Made by a program: the position numbers and the translations under genes
From: LSCE01 sp050485425
GTDB lineage: Bacteria > Pseudomonadota > Gammaproteobacteria > Nitrococcales > Aquisalimonadaceae
Length of the DNA stretch: 64,000 nucleotides
Direction: 5' to 3'
NCBI GenBank assembly: GCA_050485425.1
Contig: JBJHBJ010000006.1
Location: 53,141 to 117,140 of the forward strand
Shown: positions 34,896 through 43,792 of the stretch, piece by piece
Layout: the number at the start of each line of letters is the position of its first letter
Position numbering within the stretch: position 1 is the first letter of the stretch
Notes under the pieces: generated by a model
Database searches by the model: none
Told to the model about the DNA's origin: nothing
The model's input: only the letters and a program-made list of their open reading frames with translations

Positions 34896-35810
34896 ATGCA
34901 GGATCTCAACGATCTCTACTATTTCGTGAAGGTGGTGGATCATGGCGGCTTCGCCCCTGCCGGCCGTGCCCTGGGCATGCCCAAGTCGAAGCTCAGCCGG
35001 CGGATTGCCCGGCTGGAGGAGCGTCTGGGGACGCGGCTGATCCATCGCTCGACGCGGCACATTTCGGTCACGGAACTGGGCCAGGCCTACTATCGCCACT
35101 GTGTGGCGATGCTGGTGGAGGCGGAGGCGGCCGAGGCGTTGATCGAGCGAAACCTCACCATACCGCGGGGCACGGTGCGGCTCAGTTGTCCGCCCAGCCT
35201 GCTGCACTACCTGTTCACGCCGCTGCTGGTGCGGTTCATGGCACAGTGCCCGGACGTGGAGGTGCAGGTCGTGGCTACCAGTCGGCGGGTAGACGTGGTC
35301 AAGGAGGGGCTCGACCTGGCCATTCGGGTGCGCTTCCCGCCGCTGGAGGATAGCGACCTGGCCATGAAGGTGCTGTCGCGAAGCCCCCAGCGATTGATGG
35401 CGGCGCCCGGCCTGTTCAAGGAATGGCCGCTGCCGCAGGCCCCCGGTGACCTGGCGATGTTGCCGAGCCTGGATTTCGAGCAGGTCGACAAGCAGCATGT
35501 CTGGGAACTGGACGGGCCGGACGGGGTGACAACCCGGACGCGTCATCATCCCCGGCTGGTCACGGACAATGCCGAGACGCTGCATCAGGCGGCGCTGGCC
35601 GGCCTTGGCGTAGCCAAGCTGGCCTTGCTGGTGGCCGGCCGCGACCTGCAGGAGGGACGGCTGATTGATGTGCTGCCCGGCTGGGAGCCGCGGGGCGGCA
35701 TTCTGCATGCCGTCTTCCCGACCAGGCGCGGACTGCTCCCCGCGGTGCGCGCGCTGCTCGATTTCCTGGCCGAGAACATCAGCGAGCAGGACTTCGCCAG
35801 TCGGACGTAG
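34896..35810 (+). CDS. LysR family transcriptional regulator
   Basis: A 304-residue LysR regulator. The HTH is at MQDLNDLYYFVKVVDHGGFA through GMPKSKLSRRIARLEERLGT (residues 1-50), followed by the RLIHRSTRHISVTELGQAYY wing. The effector domain includes LDLAIRVRFPPLEDSDLAMK. ATG 34896 is used (GGAG 6 bases ahead) rather than ATG 34860. A plausible -10 TATGAT lies at 34845-34850. Divergent from the YcaC-like hydrolase gene. Confidence 0.9.
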   Translation: MQDLNDLYYFVKVVDHGGFAPAGRALGMPKSKLSRRIARLEERLGTRLIHRSTRHISVTELGQAYYRHCVAMLVEAEAAEALIERNLTIPRGTVRLSCPPSLLHYLFTPLLVRFMAQCPDVEVQVVATSRRVDVVKEGLDLAIRVRFPPLEDSDLAMKVLSRSPQRLMAAPGLFKEWPLPQAPGDLAMLPSLDFEQVDKQHVWELDGPDGVTTRTRHHPRLVTDNAETLHQAALAGLGVAKLALLVAGRDLQEGRLIDVLPGWEPRGGILHAVFPTRRGLLPAVRALLDFLAENISEQDFASRT

Positions 35811-35842
35811 GGTATGCGGAGGCCCGGCCGGAGATAGTCCCT

Positions 35843-35864
35843 ACGCCCCCATCCGGGCGTTTTC
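35843..35864 (+). terminator. Rho-independent terminator of the LysR gene
   Basis: ACGCCC (35843-35848) pairs with GGGCGT (35855-35860) around CCATCC and is followed by TTTC, 33 bases after the stop codon. Confidence 0.5.
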
Positions 35865-35918
35865 ATGACGGCCCGGACCCGGCGTCTCCGATGGTTCGTG
35901 GAGTGCCTGTTCAATCTG

Positions 35919-37352
35919 TCAGTTGATCGTGACCTCGACGTCGGCATGCTCGCGGGCGGCCTCTGCCAGCATCTCACGCAGTCTCGCAACCGCAGGGCCG
36001 ACACTTCGCCGGAAGCGCTCCATGATGGCTGCCTGTGTCGGATCGGCCGCGCTGGCGCGCCCATGGTTGAAGTCGAGCCGGTTATTCGCCAGCCACTGCC
36101 GCAGCTCCGCATGGCGGGTCCACTGGTAGTGATTGGAAAGGTTCGCCAGTTGCATGCGCAGCCAGTCGACCGGCTCGTTCGGGTATGGGATCGGGGTGCA
36201 CAGCCGGTTCTTCTCCGCGTCGTCGCCGACGGTCGCCTCCAGGTGTCCGATGAATGCGGCGCTGAGGCAGGGCTGGCAGGAGCGGACTGCCTGCAGCGTG
36301 ACGCGCTCGCGGCCGAAGATCGGCAATGCCGCGCGCTGGTTGATGCCGTTTGCGGTGCAGTTGATGAACAAGGCGTCGGCCGGGACGTCGGTCACGCCTC
36401 TGTCGAGCACCGCACGACCGCGCCGTATGCGTTGCACGCGGCCGAGGCGTACGACGTGCTCTATTTCTCGGAGCCGGGCCAGCTCCGCCCTGGTCACCGT
36501 GGCGCAGCGGTACATGGTCGGCTCGACCGCAGGGTCCAGACGCAGCAACTGGCCGGAGGCCTCCAGCAGGCGGAACAGGTGCGGGACGGAGTCGGCCTCG
36601 GTGATCAGCTCCATCTGCAGGGCAATCGAGCCGACGCGTTGTTCGAAGAACCCGTCGCCGGGCTGGAGGTGGGTGCGATCCACAAGCCAGGGGTCCCGTG
36701 GCACCACCCAGGTGATGGCGTCCGCCGGTACCTCGTGCTCAAGCAGCCAGAGGCAGGCGTCCAGCCCGGTTTTCCCGCCGCCGAGTACGACGTAGTGGGG
36801 ATGAGCCGCTGCCAGTTGCGGCAATGCGTTCGGCGGCACGCAGCGAACATCGGCGTCGATCCCGAAGGCCGGTGGGTGGGTTGCCGGCACCTGCGTCTCG
36901 GTGTGTGTGGCGTCCACCACCTTCTTCCGTACCGCAACGCGGTGCCCGGCCCCGGATATCAGCGAGACGAAGCGGCTTTCCCCCCGGTAATCGCATTTCG
37001 GGAAGTACCGCATACGCCCGCCGGGGAGAAATTTCCGATGCATGAGGTGGTCGTAGTAGCCGCAGATTTCCGCGGCCGACGCCAGTTCGTGAAGCCCCTG
37101 GTTCAGGCCCCATCGGTCGATGGCGTTATTGCCCAGCGGCATCGAGCTGACCCCGTAGAACGCCGACGGGGAGTGCAGCCTGACGAACGGGTAGGCGTCG
37201 TTCCAGTGACCGCCGGGCTTGTCGTGCCGGTCGATCATGACGACGCTGGCGTCCGTTTCCGTCAGGATGACGTCGGCGAACGCCATGCCCATCGCGCCGC
37301 TACCGACGATCAGGTAATCGGCCTCGAGGGTCTTGTCCGTAACCGTGCTCAT
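35919..37352 (-). CDS. FAD-dependent NAD(P)-binding oxidoreductase
   Basis: A 477-residue flavoprotein with two dinucleotide folds. The FAD site is DYLIVGSGAMGMAFADVI near residue 12, followed by MIDRHDKPGGHWNDAYPFVR, which resembles flavin monooxygenases. The NAD(P) site is VVLGGGKTGLDACLWLLE near 186. The closing region contains SAAFIGHLEATVGDDAEKNR. The arrangement resembles Baeyer-Villiger or N-hydroxylating flavin monooxygenases, but no single subfamily motif is decisive, so the oxygenated substrate is unknown. It is followed by a methyltransferase gene upstream in the same orientation (110-base gap). Confidence 0.8.
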   Translation of the reverse strand: MSTVTDKTLEADYLIVGSGAMGMAFADVILTETDASVVMIDRHDKPGGHWNDAYPFVRLHSPSAFYGVSSMPLGNNAIDRWGLNQGLHELASAAEICGYYDHLMHRKFLPGGRMRYFPKCDYRGESRFVSLISGAGHRVAVRKKVVDATHTETQVPATHPPAFGIDADVRCVPPNALPQLAAAHPHYVVLGGGKTGLDACLWLLEHEVPADAITWVVPRDPWLVDRTHLQPGDGFFEQRVGSIALQMELITEADSVPHLFRLLEASGQLLRLDPAVEPTMYRCATVTRAELARLREIEHVVRLGRVQRIRRGRAVLDRGVTDVPADALFINCTANGINQRAALPIFGRERVTLQAVRSCQPCLSAAFIGHLEATVGDDAEKNRLCTPIPYPNEPVDWLRMQLANLSNHYQWTRHAELRQWLANNRLDFNHGRASAADPTQAAIMERFRRSVGPAVARLREMLAEAAREHADVEVTIN

Positions 37353-37462
37353 GGTGTCTGGTCTCCCGGCCCCCTCGCAGGCGGCCGTTCATGACAAGGA
37401 AGGACTGGTAATCCGGACCGGCGGCGGGAGCCGGGTGACAACCGCGACTCCCGCCGTCTTGC

Positions 37463-38311
37463 CTACTGTCTGGTGATAACGATCTCCAGATACTCGCTCG
37501 GGACCACCAGCGATCCGTCGCCGCCGATGTTCATGGTCTCGAGCAGTTGCGTGATGTCCCGTGCCAGATTGGCCTGCCCGTCCGCGTCGAGAGCGCCGAA
37601 CGCCTTGTGCGTGGGGCCGTAGTACTGGCGGAAGATCTCCAGCCAGTGTGCGGGCGAGGCATAGCGGAAGTTGTAGACTCTGGGCTCGCAGCGGATCTGC
37701 GACGCCTGGTCCCCGAACAACTGGGCGATGCGGGTCTCTGTTCCCCAACGTGCCGGTGACTCAACCCCTGCCGGAGGCGGGACGTGTTTTCCGATCACCT
37801 TGAACAACTGGCCGATGAAGCCATCCGGCGTCCAGTTCGCAAGCCCGATGCGGCCGCCGCTGCGCACGACCCGCTTCATCTCGGCGGCGGCCTTGACCGG
37901 TTCCGGGGTGAACATGACGCCGAATGTGGAAAGCACCACGTCGAAGCTCCCGTCCTCGTAAGGCAGGGCCTCGGCGTCGGCGACTTCGAACGTGACATCC
38001 AGGCCGTCTGCCGCCGCGCGTGCCGCGCCTTTCTGAAGCAGTGCATCCACGTAATCGGTGGACGTCACGCGGGCAAACCGGCGAGCCGCTGCAAGCGTGG
38101 CATTGCCATTGCCCGCGGCCACATCAAGCACGCGTTCGTTGGCGCGGACATCGGCCGCTTCGGCCAGATGCTCACCGACAATCTGAAGCCGGGAGCCGAT
38201 CACCGCATAATCGCCGCTGCTCCAGGTTGCCTGCTGTTTTGCCTTGATCGCCGTGAAGTCGGGCTGGGGCCTCGAGGCAACCGTTTCTACATTTTCGCTG
38301 GGGACTGACAT
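37463..38311 (-). CDS. Class I SAM-dependent methyltransferase
   Basis: A 282-residue methyltransferase. Motif I is VLDVAAGNGNATLAAARR near residue 60; motifs II-IV follow as VTSTDYVDALLQKGAARAAA, FEVADAEALPYEDGSFDVVL and FTPEPVKAAAEMKRVVRSGG. The C-terminal part resembles the UbiE-like group used for small-molecule methylation. ATG 38311 is used because GGAGG precedes it by 5 bases; the ORF continues upstream to 38365 without a better start. It is divergent from an AraC-family gene. Confidence 0.85.
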   Translation of the reverse strand: MSVPSENVETVASRPQPDFTAIKAKQQATWSSGDYAVIGSRLQIVGEHLAEAADVRANERVLDVAAGNGNATLAAARRFARVTSTDYVDALLQKGAARAAADGLDVTFEVADAEALPYEDGSFDVVLSTFGVMFTPEPVKAAAEMKRVVRSGGRIGLANWTPDGFIGQLFKVIGKHVPPPAGVESPARWGTETRIAQLFGDQASQIRCEPRVYNFRYASPAHWLEIFRQYYGPTHKAFGALDADGQANLARDITQLLETMNIGGDGSLVVPSEYLEIVITRQ

Positions 38312-38494
38312 AACGCCTCCGGGTTCGGGTGTTTGAAGCAGCATTATTCTTCCTGCTCTCGCCATGCGCCTTACCCGAGACTCCGCCGCATTTGCTCGTG
38401 CGTCCGGAAATTTCTCGCCGCCGGGCAGCTATTTGGCGCACCGTGTGCCAGAATTCAGCGATCGATCCGGTTCATCGCTGATGGAGGGCGGACC

Positions 38495-39538
38495 GTGATC
38501 CATGACACGCTCTCCGATGTGCTGCGCGGCGTGCGGTTGCGAAGCGCCGTGTACTACTTCGTCACCTGCGGCGGCCGCTGGGTTGCCGAAGCGCCGGCTG
38601 CCCGCGACATTGCCCGCGCGGTGATGCCGGGGGCCGAGCAGGTCATCGAATATCACGTCGTCACCGAGGGGGAGTGCTGGGCGGGGCTGGTGGGAGGGGC
38701 GCCACTCAGGCTGCGGTGCGGCGACATCATCGTGCTCTCGCACGGCGATCCCCATGTGCTCTCCAGCACGCCGGGCATGCGCGCCGATCCGGACATCGAC
38801 TGGTACCACGAGGTAGCCCAGCACCAGCGCCCTTTTCGTCTGGTGCTGGACGGCGAGACCCGCGACGCGACGCCCAACGCCAGGGGCTTTGCCGATTCCC
38901 TGCCCGTGGCCGACACCAAGCTGGTCTGCGGATTCATCGGCTGCGACGTCCGTCCCTTCAATCCGCTACTGGCAGCGCTGCCGCCGCTTCTGCACCTGCC
39001 GGCGAGCGGGGATACCATCTGGGGCCGGCAGTTCGTGCAGTTGGCGGCAACGGAGTCGGAGCTTCGCCGCCCGGGCAGTGAGGCGCTGCTCGAGCGCCTG
39101 AGCGAGATGATGTTCGTCGACGCGGTACGTCGTCACGTGGAGACCATGCCGGAGCGATCCAGCGGCTGGCTCGCCGGTTTCCGCGATCGCTTCGTCGGCC
39201 GCGCGCTGGCCATGCTCCACGAGAAGCCGGCGGCGGACTGGACGATGGACGATCTCAGCAAGCAGGTAGGGCTCTCCCGCTCCGCTTTGCATGAACGCTT
39301 CGTGGCCCTGATCGGCCAGCCCCCGATGCACTATCTGGCGAACTGGCGCATGCAACTGGCGGCCCGCTTGCTGCGAGAGACCCAGGAGAGCGTTGCCGCC
39401 ATCGCGCTGGATGTGGGCTACGATTCCGAGGCCGCCTTCGCGCGGGCTTTCAAACGGGTTGTGGGCACGCCGCCCGCAGCCTGGCGGCGCAGCCAAGGAG
39501 TCGAAGCGGGCGATGCCCCGGCTATACGAAGCAGGTGA
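38495..39538 (+). CDS. AraC family transcriptional regulator with cupin_6 domain
   Basis: A 347-residue regulator. The N-terminal cupin (YYFVTCGGRWVAEAPAARD; EYHVVTEGECWAGLVGGAPL; LRCGDIIVLSHGDPHVLSS) binds a ligand, and the C-terminal double HTH is DDLSKQVGLSRSALHERFVA with VAAIALDVGYDSEAAFARAF and an ending PAAWR. GTG 38495 is chosen because GGAGGG lies 7 bases before it; the frame is open upstream to 38333 with atypical residues. Divergent from the methyltransferase gene, which it may regulate. Confidence 0.88.
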   Translation: MIHDTLSDVLRGVRLRSAVYYFVTCGGRWVAEAPAARDIARAVMPGAEQVIEYHVVTEGECWAGLVGGAPLRLRCGDIIVLSHGDPHVLSSTPGMRADPDIDWYHEVAQHQRPFRLVLDGETRDATPNARGFADSLPVADTKLVCGFIGCDVRPFNPLLAALPPLLHLPASGDTIWGRQFVQLAATESELRRPGSEALLERLSEMMFVDAVRRHVETMPERSSGWLAGFRDRFVGRALAMLHEKPAADWTMDDLSKQVGLSRSALHERFVALIGQPPMHYLANWRMQLAARLLRETQESVAAIALDVGYDSEAAFARAFKRVVGTPPAAWRRSQGVEAGDAPAIRSR

Positions 39539-39569
39539 AAGTACGATGGTTCAGGCGTGTGCTTCCAGC

Positions 39570-40019
39570 CTACCCCTCGTCCGGGATCTCCGCCTCCACC
39601 AGCATCGCCATCAGCGCCATGCTTTCCTGCCAGCCGAGGTGACAGGCCTCGGGCGGGATGGCGTCCGGCAGGCCTTCCTGGGTGATATTCACCTCGGTGC
39701 CGACCGACACCTCCCGTAACGCGATGGTGGTCTGCATCTCACCGGGCATGTTCGGGTCGTCGAACTTGTCCGTGGCGCGGATGCGCTGGCCGGGGACCAG
39801 TTCCAGGTATTCCCCGCCGAAGGTATGGGCCTTGCCGGTGGAGAAATTGATGAAGGACATGCTGTAGGAACCGCCGACGCGGGCATCCTGATGGTGCACC
39901 TTGCAGGTGAACCCGTGCGGCGGATTCCACTTGGCAATGGCCTCGGGTTCCAGGAACGCGCGATAGACCCGTTCGGGCGGCGCCTTGAAGACACGATGGA
40001 TGCGGATGGTGTTGGGCAC
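39570..40019 (-). CDS. SRPBCC family protein (AHSA1-like)
   Basis: A 149-residue Activator-of-Hsp90-like SRPBCC protein: IRIHRVFKAPPERVYRAFLE start, KWNPPHGFTCKVHHQDARVG near 32, and CHLGWQESMALMAMLVEAEI at the end. The family binds small ligands and is common next to VOC proteins. GTG start with GGAGGAG ahead. Overlapping operon with the VOC gene 14 bases upstream. Confidence 0.88.
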   Translation of the reverse strand: MPNTIRIHRVFKAPPERVYRAFLEPEAIAKWNPPHGFTCKVHHQDARVGGSYSMSFINFSTGKAHTFGGEYLELVPGQRIRATDKFDDPNMPGEMQTTIALREVSVGTEVNITQEGLPDAIPPEACHLGWQESMALMAMLVEAEIPDEG

Positions 40020-40033
40020 GGTGACTCCTCCCT

Positions 40034-40513
40034 TCAGCTTTGAGCCGTCATCATTTGCTGCATGGCTTCGGTGATCTCCGCCTCGTCCATGTCCCGGATA
40101 TGGGTGGCCAGCGACCAGGCGTGGCCGAAGGGGTCGACGATCACGCCGTAGCGGTCACCCCAGAACATATCCTCCGCCGGCATCTTCACCGTGGCGCCGG
40201 CCTGCACCGCGCGCTGGATGGCGGCGTCGCAGTCCTTCACATAGCGGTGGATGGTGACCGGTGTGCCGCCCAGCGCCTTCGGCGAGTTTGGCTGGTTGTC
40301 CGCGCAGTACTCGGGGAAGTCATCGCTCAGAAAGAGCACATGCCCGTCAATCCGCAGCGCCGCGTGCATCACCTTGCCGGTCTCGGGCTGGCTCACGCGG
40401 CTGATCTCTTCTGCACCGAACGCCTTGCTATAGAACGCGATGGCCTCAGAGCAGGGGTCGCAGGTGAGGTGGGGAATCAGGCCTTCCTGGCCTTCGGGTA
40501 TGGGAGCGGTCAT
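40034..40513 (-). CDS. VOC family protein (PhnB/glyoxalase-like)
   Basis: A 159-residue VOC protein of the YdeO/PhnB-like group: HLTCDPCSEAIAFYSKAFGA near residue 15, then MHAALRIDGHVLFLSDDFPE and DRYGVIVDPFGHAWSLATHI, where His and Glu positions could bind metal. AAGGAG precedes ATG 40513. It is the first gene of a two-gene operon with the AHSA1-like protein. Confidence 0.9.
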   Translation of the reverse strand: MTAPIPEGQEGLIPHLTCDPCSEAIAFYSKAFGAEEISRVSQPETGKVMHAALRIDGHVLFLSDDFPEYCADNQPNSPKALGGTPVTIHRYVKDCDAAIQRAVQAGATVKMPAEDMFWGDRYGVIVDPFGHAWSLATHIRDMDEAEITEAMQQMMTAQS

Positions 40514-40584
40514 GGTCTTGGGTCTCCTTGGTTGGGTTGATTTTCAACCACTGGTCGAATCCGGGTGGAGGAAATCGACACACG

Positions 40585-40685
40585 TCATTCGGTTACCCGT
40601 TCGAACAGACGCAGCAACACCTGCATTGCCTGCTCCAGGTGGTCGTGGAACAGTATGGGACCGGCGCCCGGGTGTGCGGCGTCGC
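40585..40685 (-). pseudogene. 3' relic of an alpha/beta hydrolase gene
   Basis: Read on the minus strand this segment encodes PILFHDHLEQAMQVLLRLFE and a stop. It closely matches the C-terminus of the intact hydrolase at 45917-46891 (HMLFHDHLELAMPVLLRLFD), with roughly three-quarters base identity by eye. The rest of the gene is missing: similarity stops at 40685, exactly where the composite repeat starting GTAGATACCG begins. This looks like a gene truncated by, or rearranged at, the repeat. Confidence 0.75.
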
Positions 40686-40844
40686 GTAGATACCGTCTTG
40701 TCGGTCAAGATCGCAGGGTGCTCAGAGCGCACCGATCACGCCAATGGTGCGCATCGCTGCGCTCTGAGCACCCTACGCTTGAGCGGAATCGGCGTAGGGG
40801 GGTAATCGCCGCAGGTGATTGCCACCGATCCGGCCGCCGGCCGG
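40686..40844 (+). repeat. Composite GTAG-headed repeat (copy 1)
   Basis: It begins GTAGATACCGTCTT at 40686, then an inverted-repeat arm GGTGCTCAGAGCGCA, a central segment, the opposite arm TGCGCTCTGAGCACC, a GCTTGAGCGGAA linker, and from 40794 a twin-hairpin unit. The same composite is found at 57829-57996 on the minus strand with few changes, except that the central segment is inverted between the two copies. It fits REP/BIME-like elements. Confidence 0.85.
40794..40844 (+). repeat. Twin-hairpin REP-like unit D
   Basis: Head GTAGGGGGGT, first stem AATCGCC / GGTGATT with a GCA loop (one G-T pair), a short linker, then the second stem CCGGCC / GGCCGG. Same architecture as the units at 45725, 45807, 57829 and 58012. 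GTAG at the 5' end is the classic REP head recognised by RAYT transposases in other bacteria. Confidence 0.75.
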
Positions 40845-40862
40845 AGACTTGCTCTGAGTTCC

Positions 40863-41537
40863 CTAATCCAGAAACTGCCGCAGGGCGTCGAAATCCAGCA
40901 CGGTCACCTTGCCGTACTCGATACTCACTATCCCCTGCGCCTTCAATTGTTGCAGCGCCTGGTTGGCGACCTGCCGCGATACGCCGGCCAGGTAACCCAG
41001 TTCCTCCTGGGACAGATGGAGACGCCGGTCAATGCCCGGGTACAGCCGCGGGTTGTACAGCAGGGCGAGACTTCGGGGCACCCGCTCCCTGGCCGTGAAT
41101 ATGCGGGCCGCTTCCAGCGAGCCCACGAACTGGGCCAGGCGCTCGTTGAGCTGGTCAATGATGAACCGGTTGAAGGGCAGACTGTTCTCCAGCAACCAGA
41201 AGAAGGTGGTACGGCGCATCAGCACGGCGGTGGTATCCCGCATGGCCACCACGGAGTATCGCCACACCTTGTCGCGCAGCACCGCCCCCTCGCCGAACCA
41301 TCCGCCCGAAGGCACACCGGCCAGGGTCAACGGCTTTCCCTCCGCCGATACCACCGAGAGCTTCACCAGACCGGAGGCGATCCCGAACCAGTGTTCCACC
41401 GGATCACCGATATGACAGAGCATCCCGCCGGCCGGTATTTCCCGCAGGGAAAGCCCTTCCTCCGCGCGGTCCAGCACCGGGCGCGGAAGGTCTTCCGCCC
41501 ATGCCGCGGTTGCCGACAGATCTGACAGCAGCCCCAC
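40863..41537 (-). CDS. Crp/Fnr family transcriptional regulator
   Basis: A 224-residue regulator with an N-terminal cyclic nucleotide-like beta-barrel (LREIPAGGMLCHIGDPVEHW; LAGVPSGGWFGEGAVLRDKV) and a C-terminal HTH (LHLSQEELGYLAGVSRQVAN) of CRP type. There are no N-terminal cysteine clusters, so it is not an oxygen-sensing FNR. I use GTG 41537 with AAGGAGGG just ahead; other starts are possible. The divergent maoC-acyl-CoA ligase pair and the palindrome at 41610-41630 suggest it controls fatty-acid activation or a related stress. Confidence 0.85.
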   Translation of the reverse strand: MGLLSDLSATAAWAEDLPRPVLDRAEEGLSLREIPAGGMLCHIGDPVEHWFGIASGLVKLSVVSAEGKPLTLAGVPSGGWFGEGAVLRDKVWRYSVVAMRDTTAVLMRRTTFFWLLENSLPFNRFIIDQLNERLAQFVGSLEAARIFTARERVPRSLALLYNPRLYPGIDRRLHLSQEELGYLAGVSRQVANQALQQLKAQGIVSIEYGKVTVLDFDALRQFLD

Positions 41538-41609
41538 ACGCCCTCCTTTTTTCAAGCAGCATCCGAGTGTCGCCGCCAGGACAGTCCTCCACCGGCCGGC
41601 CCACTTATC

Positions 41610-41630
41610 GTAATCCCGGTATCAGATTAC
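41610..41630. promoter_or_regulatory. Candidate operator between Crp/Fnr gene and maoC
   Basis: Perfect inverted repeat GTAATC (41610-41615) / GATTAC (41625-41630) with a 9-bp spacer, followed by an AT-rich stretch and the MaoC ribosome-binding site 8 bases from ATG 41655. Position between divergent genes suggests binding by the Crp/Fnr-type protein. Confidence 0.45.
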
Positions 41631-41654
41631 ATAAAAAATGCACTGGAGGATGTC

Positions 41655-42128
41655 ATGTTGCTTGGTCCTGGCAAAGCGTACGACGAAATCCGCGTCGGTG
41701 AGGTTTTCGGTGCCTGCATGACCGTGACGGAAGTTCACCTCGTCACCGGGGCCGGCCTGTTCGGCGACTTCAATCCCATTCATGTGAACGAAAGCTTCGG
41801 CCGCGCCTCGCGCTTCGGCAAGCGCATTCTCCACGGCCCCCTGTCAGGCGCCATGGCATCGGCCGCACTGGGCAACTATTTCGGCGCCGCCGTCGTGGCC
41901 TACCTGGAGCACAACTGCCGCTTCCTCGCCCCGGTCACGGCCGGGGACACCATCACCACCCGCTGGACCATCGTCGACAAGGTGGACAAGCCGCGCCAGA
42001 ACGGCGGCATCGCCGTACTGGAAGCGGAAAGCCGCAACCAGAACGGGGAACTGGTTCTGACCGCCTCCGGGAAGATGCTGGTGCTGAACCGGGAGGCTTG
42101 TACCAACCAGGCCGCCGCGCTGGCCTGA
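41655..42128 (+). CDS. MaoC-like dehydratase (hotdog fold)
   Basis: A 157-residue (R)-specific enoyl-CoA hydratase-like protein. The hotdog signature GAGLFGDFNPIHVNESFGRA near residue 34 carries the catalytic Asp and His, followed by ILHGPLSGAMASAALGNYFG. It probably hydrates enoyl-CoA thioesters in a beta-oxidation-like route. GGAGG precedes ATG 41655. Only 14 bases before the acyl-CoA ligase gene. Confidence 0.92.
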   Translation: MLLGPGKAYDEIRVGEVFGACMTVTEVHLVTGAGLFGDFNPIHVNESFGRASRFGKRILHGPLSGAMASAALGNYFGAAVVAYLEHNCRFLAPVTAGDTITTRWTIVDKVDKPRQNGGIAVLEAESRNQNGELVLTASGKMLVLNREACTNQAAALA

Positions 42129-42142
42129 GGAGGAGAGAAACA

Positions 42143-43792
42143 ATGAAACCGAGCATGTACGAAACCGATCTTCCCACCTGCCCCGCCAACCACCTGCCAC
42201 TGACCCCGCTGGGTTTTCTGGACCGCGCGGCGGACGTGCATCCGGACCGCACGGCCGTGGTACACGGCGACCTGCGATGGAGCTGGCGCGAAACCCGCGA
42301 CCGCTGCTACCGCCTGGCCAGCGGGCTGGTGAAACAGGGCGTCAGGCCGAACGATACGGTATCGGTGCTGGCGCCCAACACACCGGCCATGCTGGAAGCG
42401 CATTTCGGCGTGCCGCTGAGCGGTGCCGTTATCAACAGCATCAACTGCCGGCTGAGCGCCGACGAGATCGCCTTCATCCTGCGCCACGGCGAATGCCGCG
42501 TTCTGCTGGTGGACCGTGAATTTGCCGAACTGGCGTCCAGGGCGCTGGCGCAACTGCCTGACCGCCCTCTGGTCGTGGACATTGCCGACACGCTGGCGCC
42601 CGACGGGCCCGCCATCGGCGACCTGGAGTACGAGCAGTTGCTGGCGGCAGGCGACCCTGCATTCGAGGGCGTCTGGCCCGCGGACGAATGGAACGCCATT
42701 GCCCTGAACTACACCTCCGGCACCACCGGCAACCCCAAGGGCGTGGTGCCCAGTCACCGCGCGGCCTACCTGATGACCTTGCTGCAGATGACCGATTGGG
42801 CCCTGCCGCACGCTCCCACGTATCTCTGGACCCTGCCCATGTTCCACGCCAACGGCTGGTGCTTTACCTGGGCCATCACCGCTGCTGCCGGCACCCACGT
42901 GTGCCTGCGCAAGGTCACCGCGGCAAACGTGCTCGATGCCATAGCCCACCACGGCGTCACCCATTTCTGCGCCGCACCCACCGTGCTCTCCATGCTCGCC
43001 AACGCGCCGGAAAGCAGGCAGTTGTCGCTGCCACGGCCGGTGAAAGTGCTGACCGCAGGCTCACCGCCACCCTCGGCGGTACTGCGCGCCGTGGCCGGAC
43101 TGGGGTTCGACATCGATCACGTGTACGGCATTACCGAAGCGGCCGGCACGCCGGTTCGCTGTGTGCGGCAGGAGGCCTGGGCTGCGCTGCCACCCGAGGA
43201 GCAGGCGCAACGGCAGGCGCGCCAGGGCGTGCGTGCGGCGCTGCTGGACGGCCTCCGCGTCGCCGATCCGGAGACGCTGCAACCGGTGCCGGCTGATGGA
43301 AAAACGGCAGGGGAGGTGCTGCTGCGCTCCAACTTCGTAATGAAAGGCTACCTGAAGAACCCCGACGCCACCGCTGCGGCCTTCAAGGGGGGCTGGTTCC
43401 ACACCGGCGACGTCGCGGTAGTGCACCCCGACGGCTACATGCAGATCACCGACCGGGCCAAGGACGTGATCATCTCCGGTGGCGAAAACATCTCGTCGGT
43501 GGAAGTGGAGGATGTCATTCACCAGCATCCGGGTGTGCTGCATGCCGCTGTCGTTGCCCGGCCCGACGATCAGTGGGGTGAAGTTCCCTGTGCCTTCATT
43601 GAACGCAAGATGGATGCAGAGGATTTCGACGAGGCGGACATTATCGCTTTCTGTCGCGAGCGCCTGGCCCACTTCAAATGTCCCCGCCACATCGTCTTCG
43701 GCGAACTGCCCAAGACCGGCACCGGCAAGATCCGGAAATTCCGCCTGCGCGAGATCGCCAGGAGCCGGGACGCCATCACGCAGCCCGCATGA
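42143..43792 (+). CDS. AMP-dependent acyl-CoA synthetase/ligase
   Basis: A 549-residue ANL adenylating enzyme. AMP-binding motif NYTSGTTGNPKGVVPSHRAA near residue 190, the HANGWCFTW loop near 235, VYGITEAAGTP near 330 and the C-terminal GWFHTGDVAVVHPDGYMQIT with the GTGKIRKFRLR lysine (GKIRKF) near 535. Activates a carboxylic acid as its CoA thioester. Strong GGAGGAGA site before ATG 42143. Partner of the MaoC-like protein; the acid may be medium chain or aromatic. Confidence 0.94.
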   Translation: MKPSMYETDLPTCPANHLPLTPLGFLDRAADVHPDRTAVVHGDLRWSWRETRDRCYRLASGLVKQGVRPNDTVSVLAPNTPAMLEAHFGVPLSGAVINSINCRLSADEIAFILRHGECRVLLVDREFAELASRALAQLPDRPLVVDIADTLAPDGPAIGDLEYEQLLAAGDPAFEGVWPADEWNAIALNYTSGTTGNPKGVVPSHRAAYLMTLLQMTDWALPHAPTYLWTLPMFHANGWCFTWAITAAAGTHVCLRKVTAANVLDAIAHHGVTHFCAAPTVLSMLANAPESRQLSLPRPVKVLTAGSPPPSAVLRAVAGLGFDIDHVYGITEAAGTPVRCVRQEAWAALPPEEQAQRQARQGVRAALLDGLRVADPETLQPVPADGKTAGEVLLRSNFVMKGYLKNPDATAAAFKGGWFHTGDVAVVHPDGYMQITDRAKDVIISGGENISSVEVEDVIHQHPGVLHAAVVARPDDQWGEVPCAFIERKMDAEDFDEADIIAFCRERLAHFKCPRHIVFGELPKTGTGKIRKFRLREIARSRDAITQPA

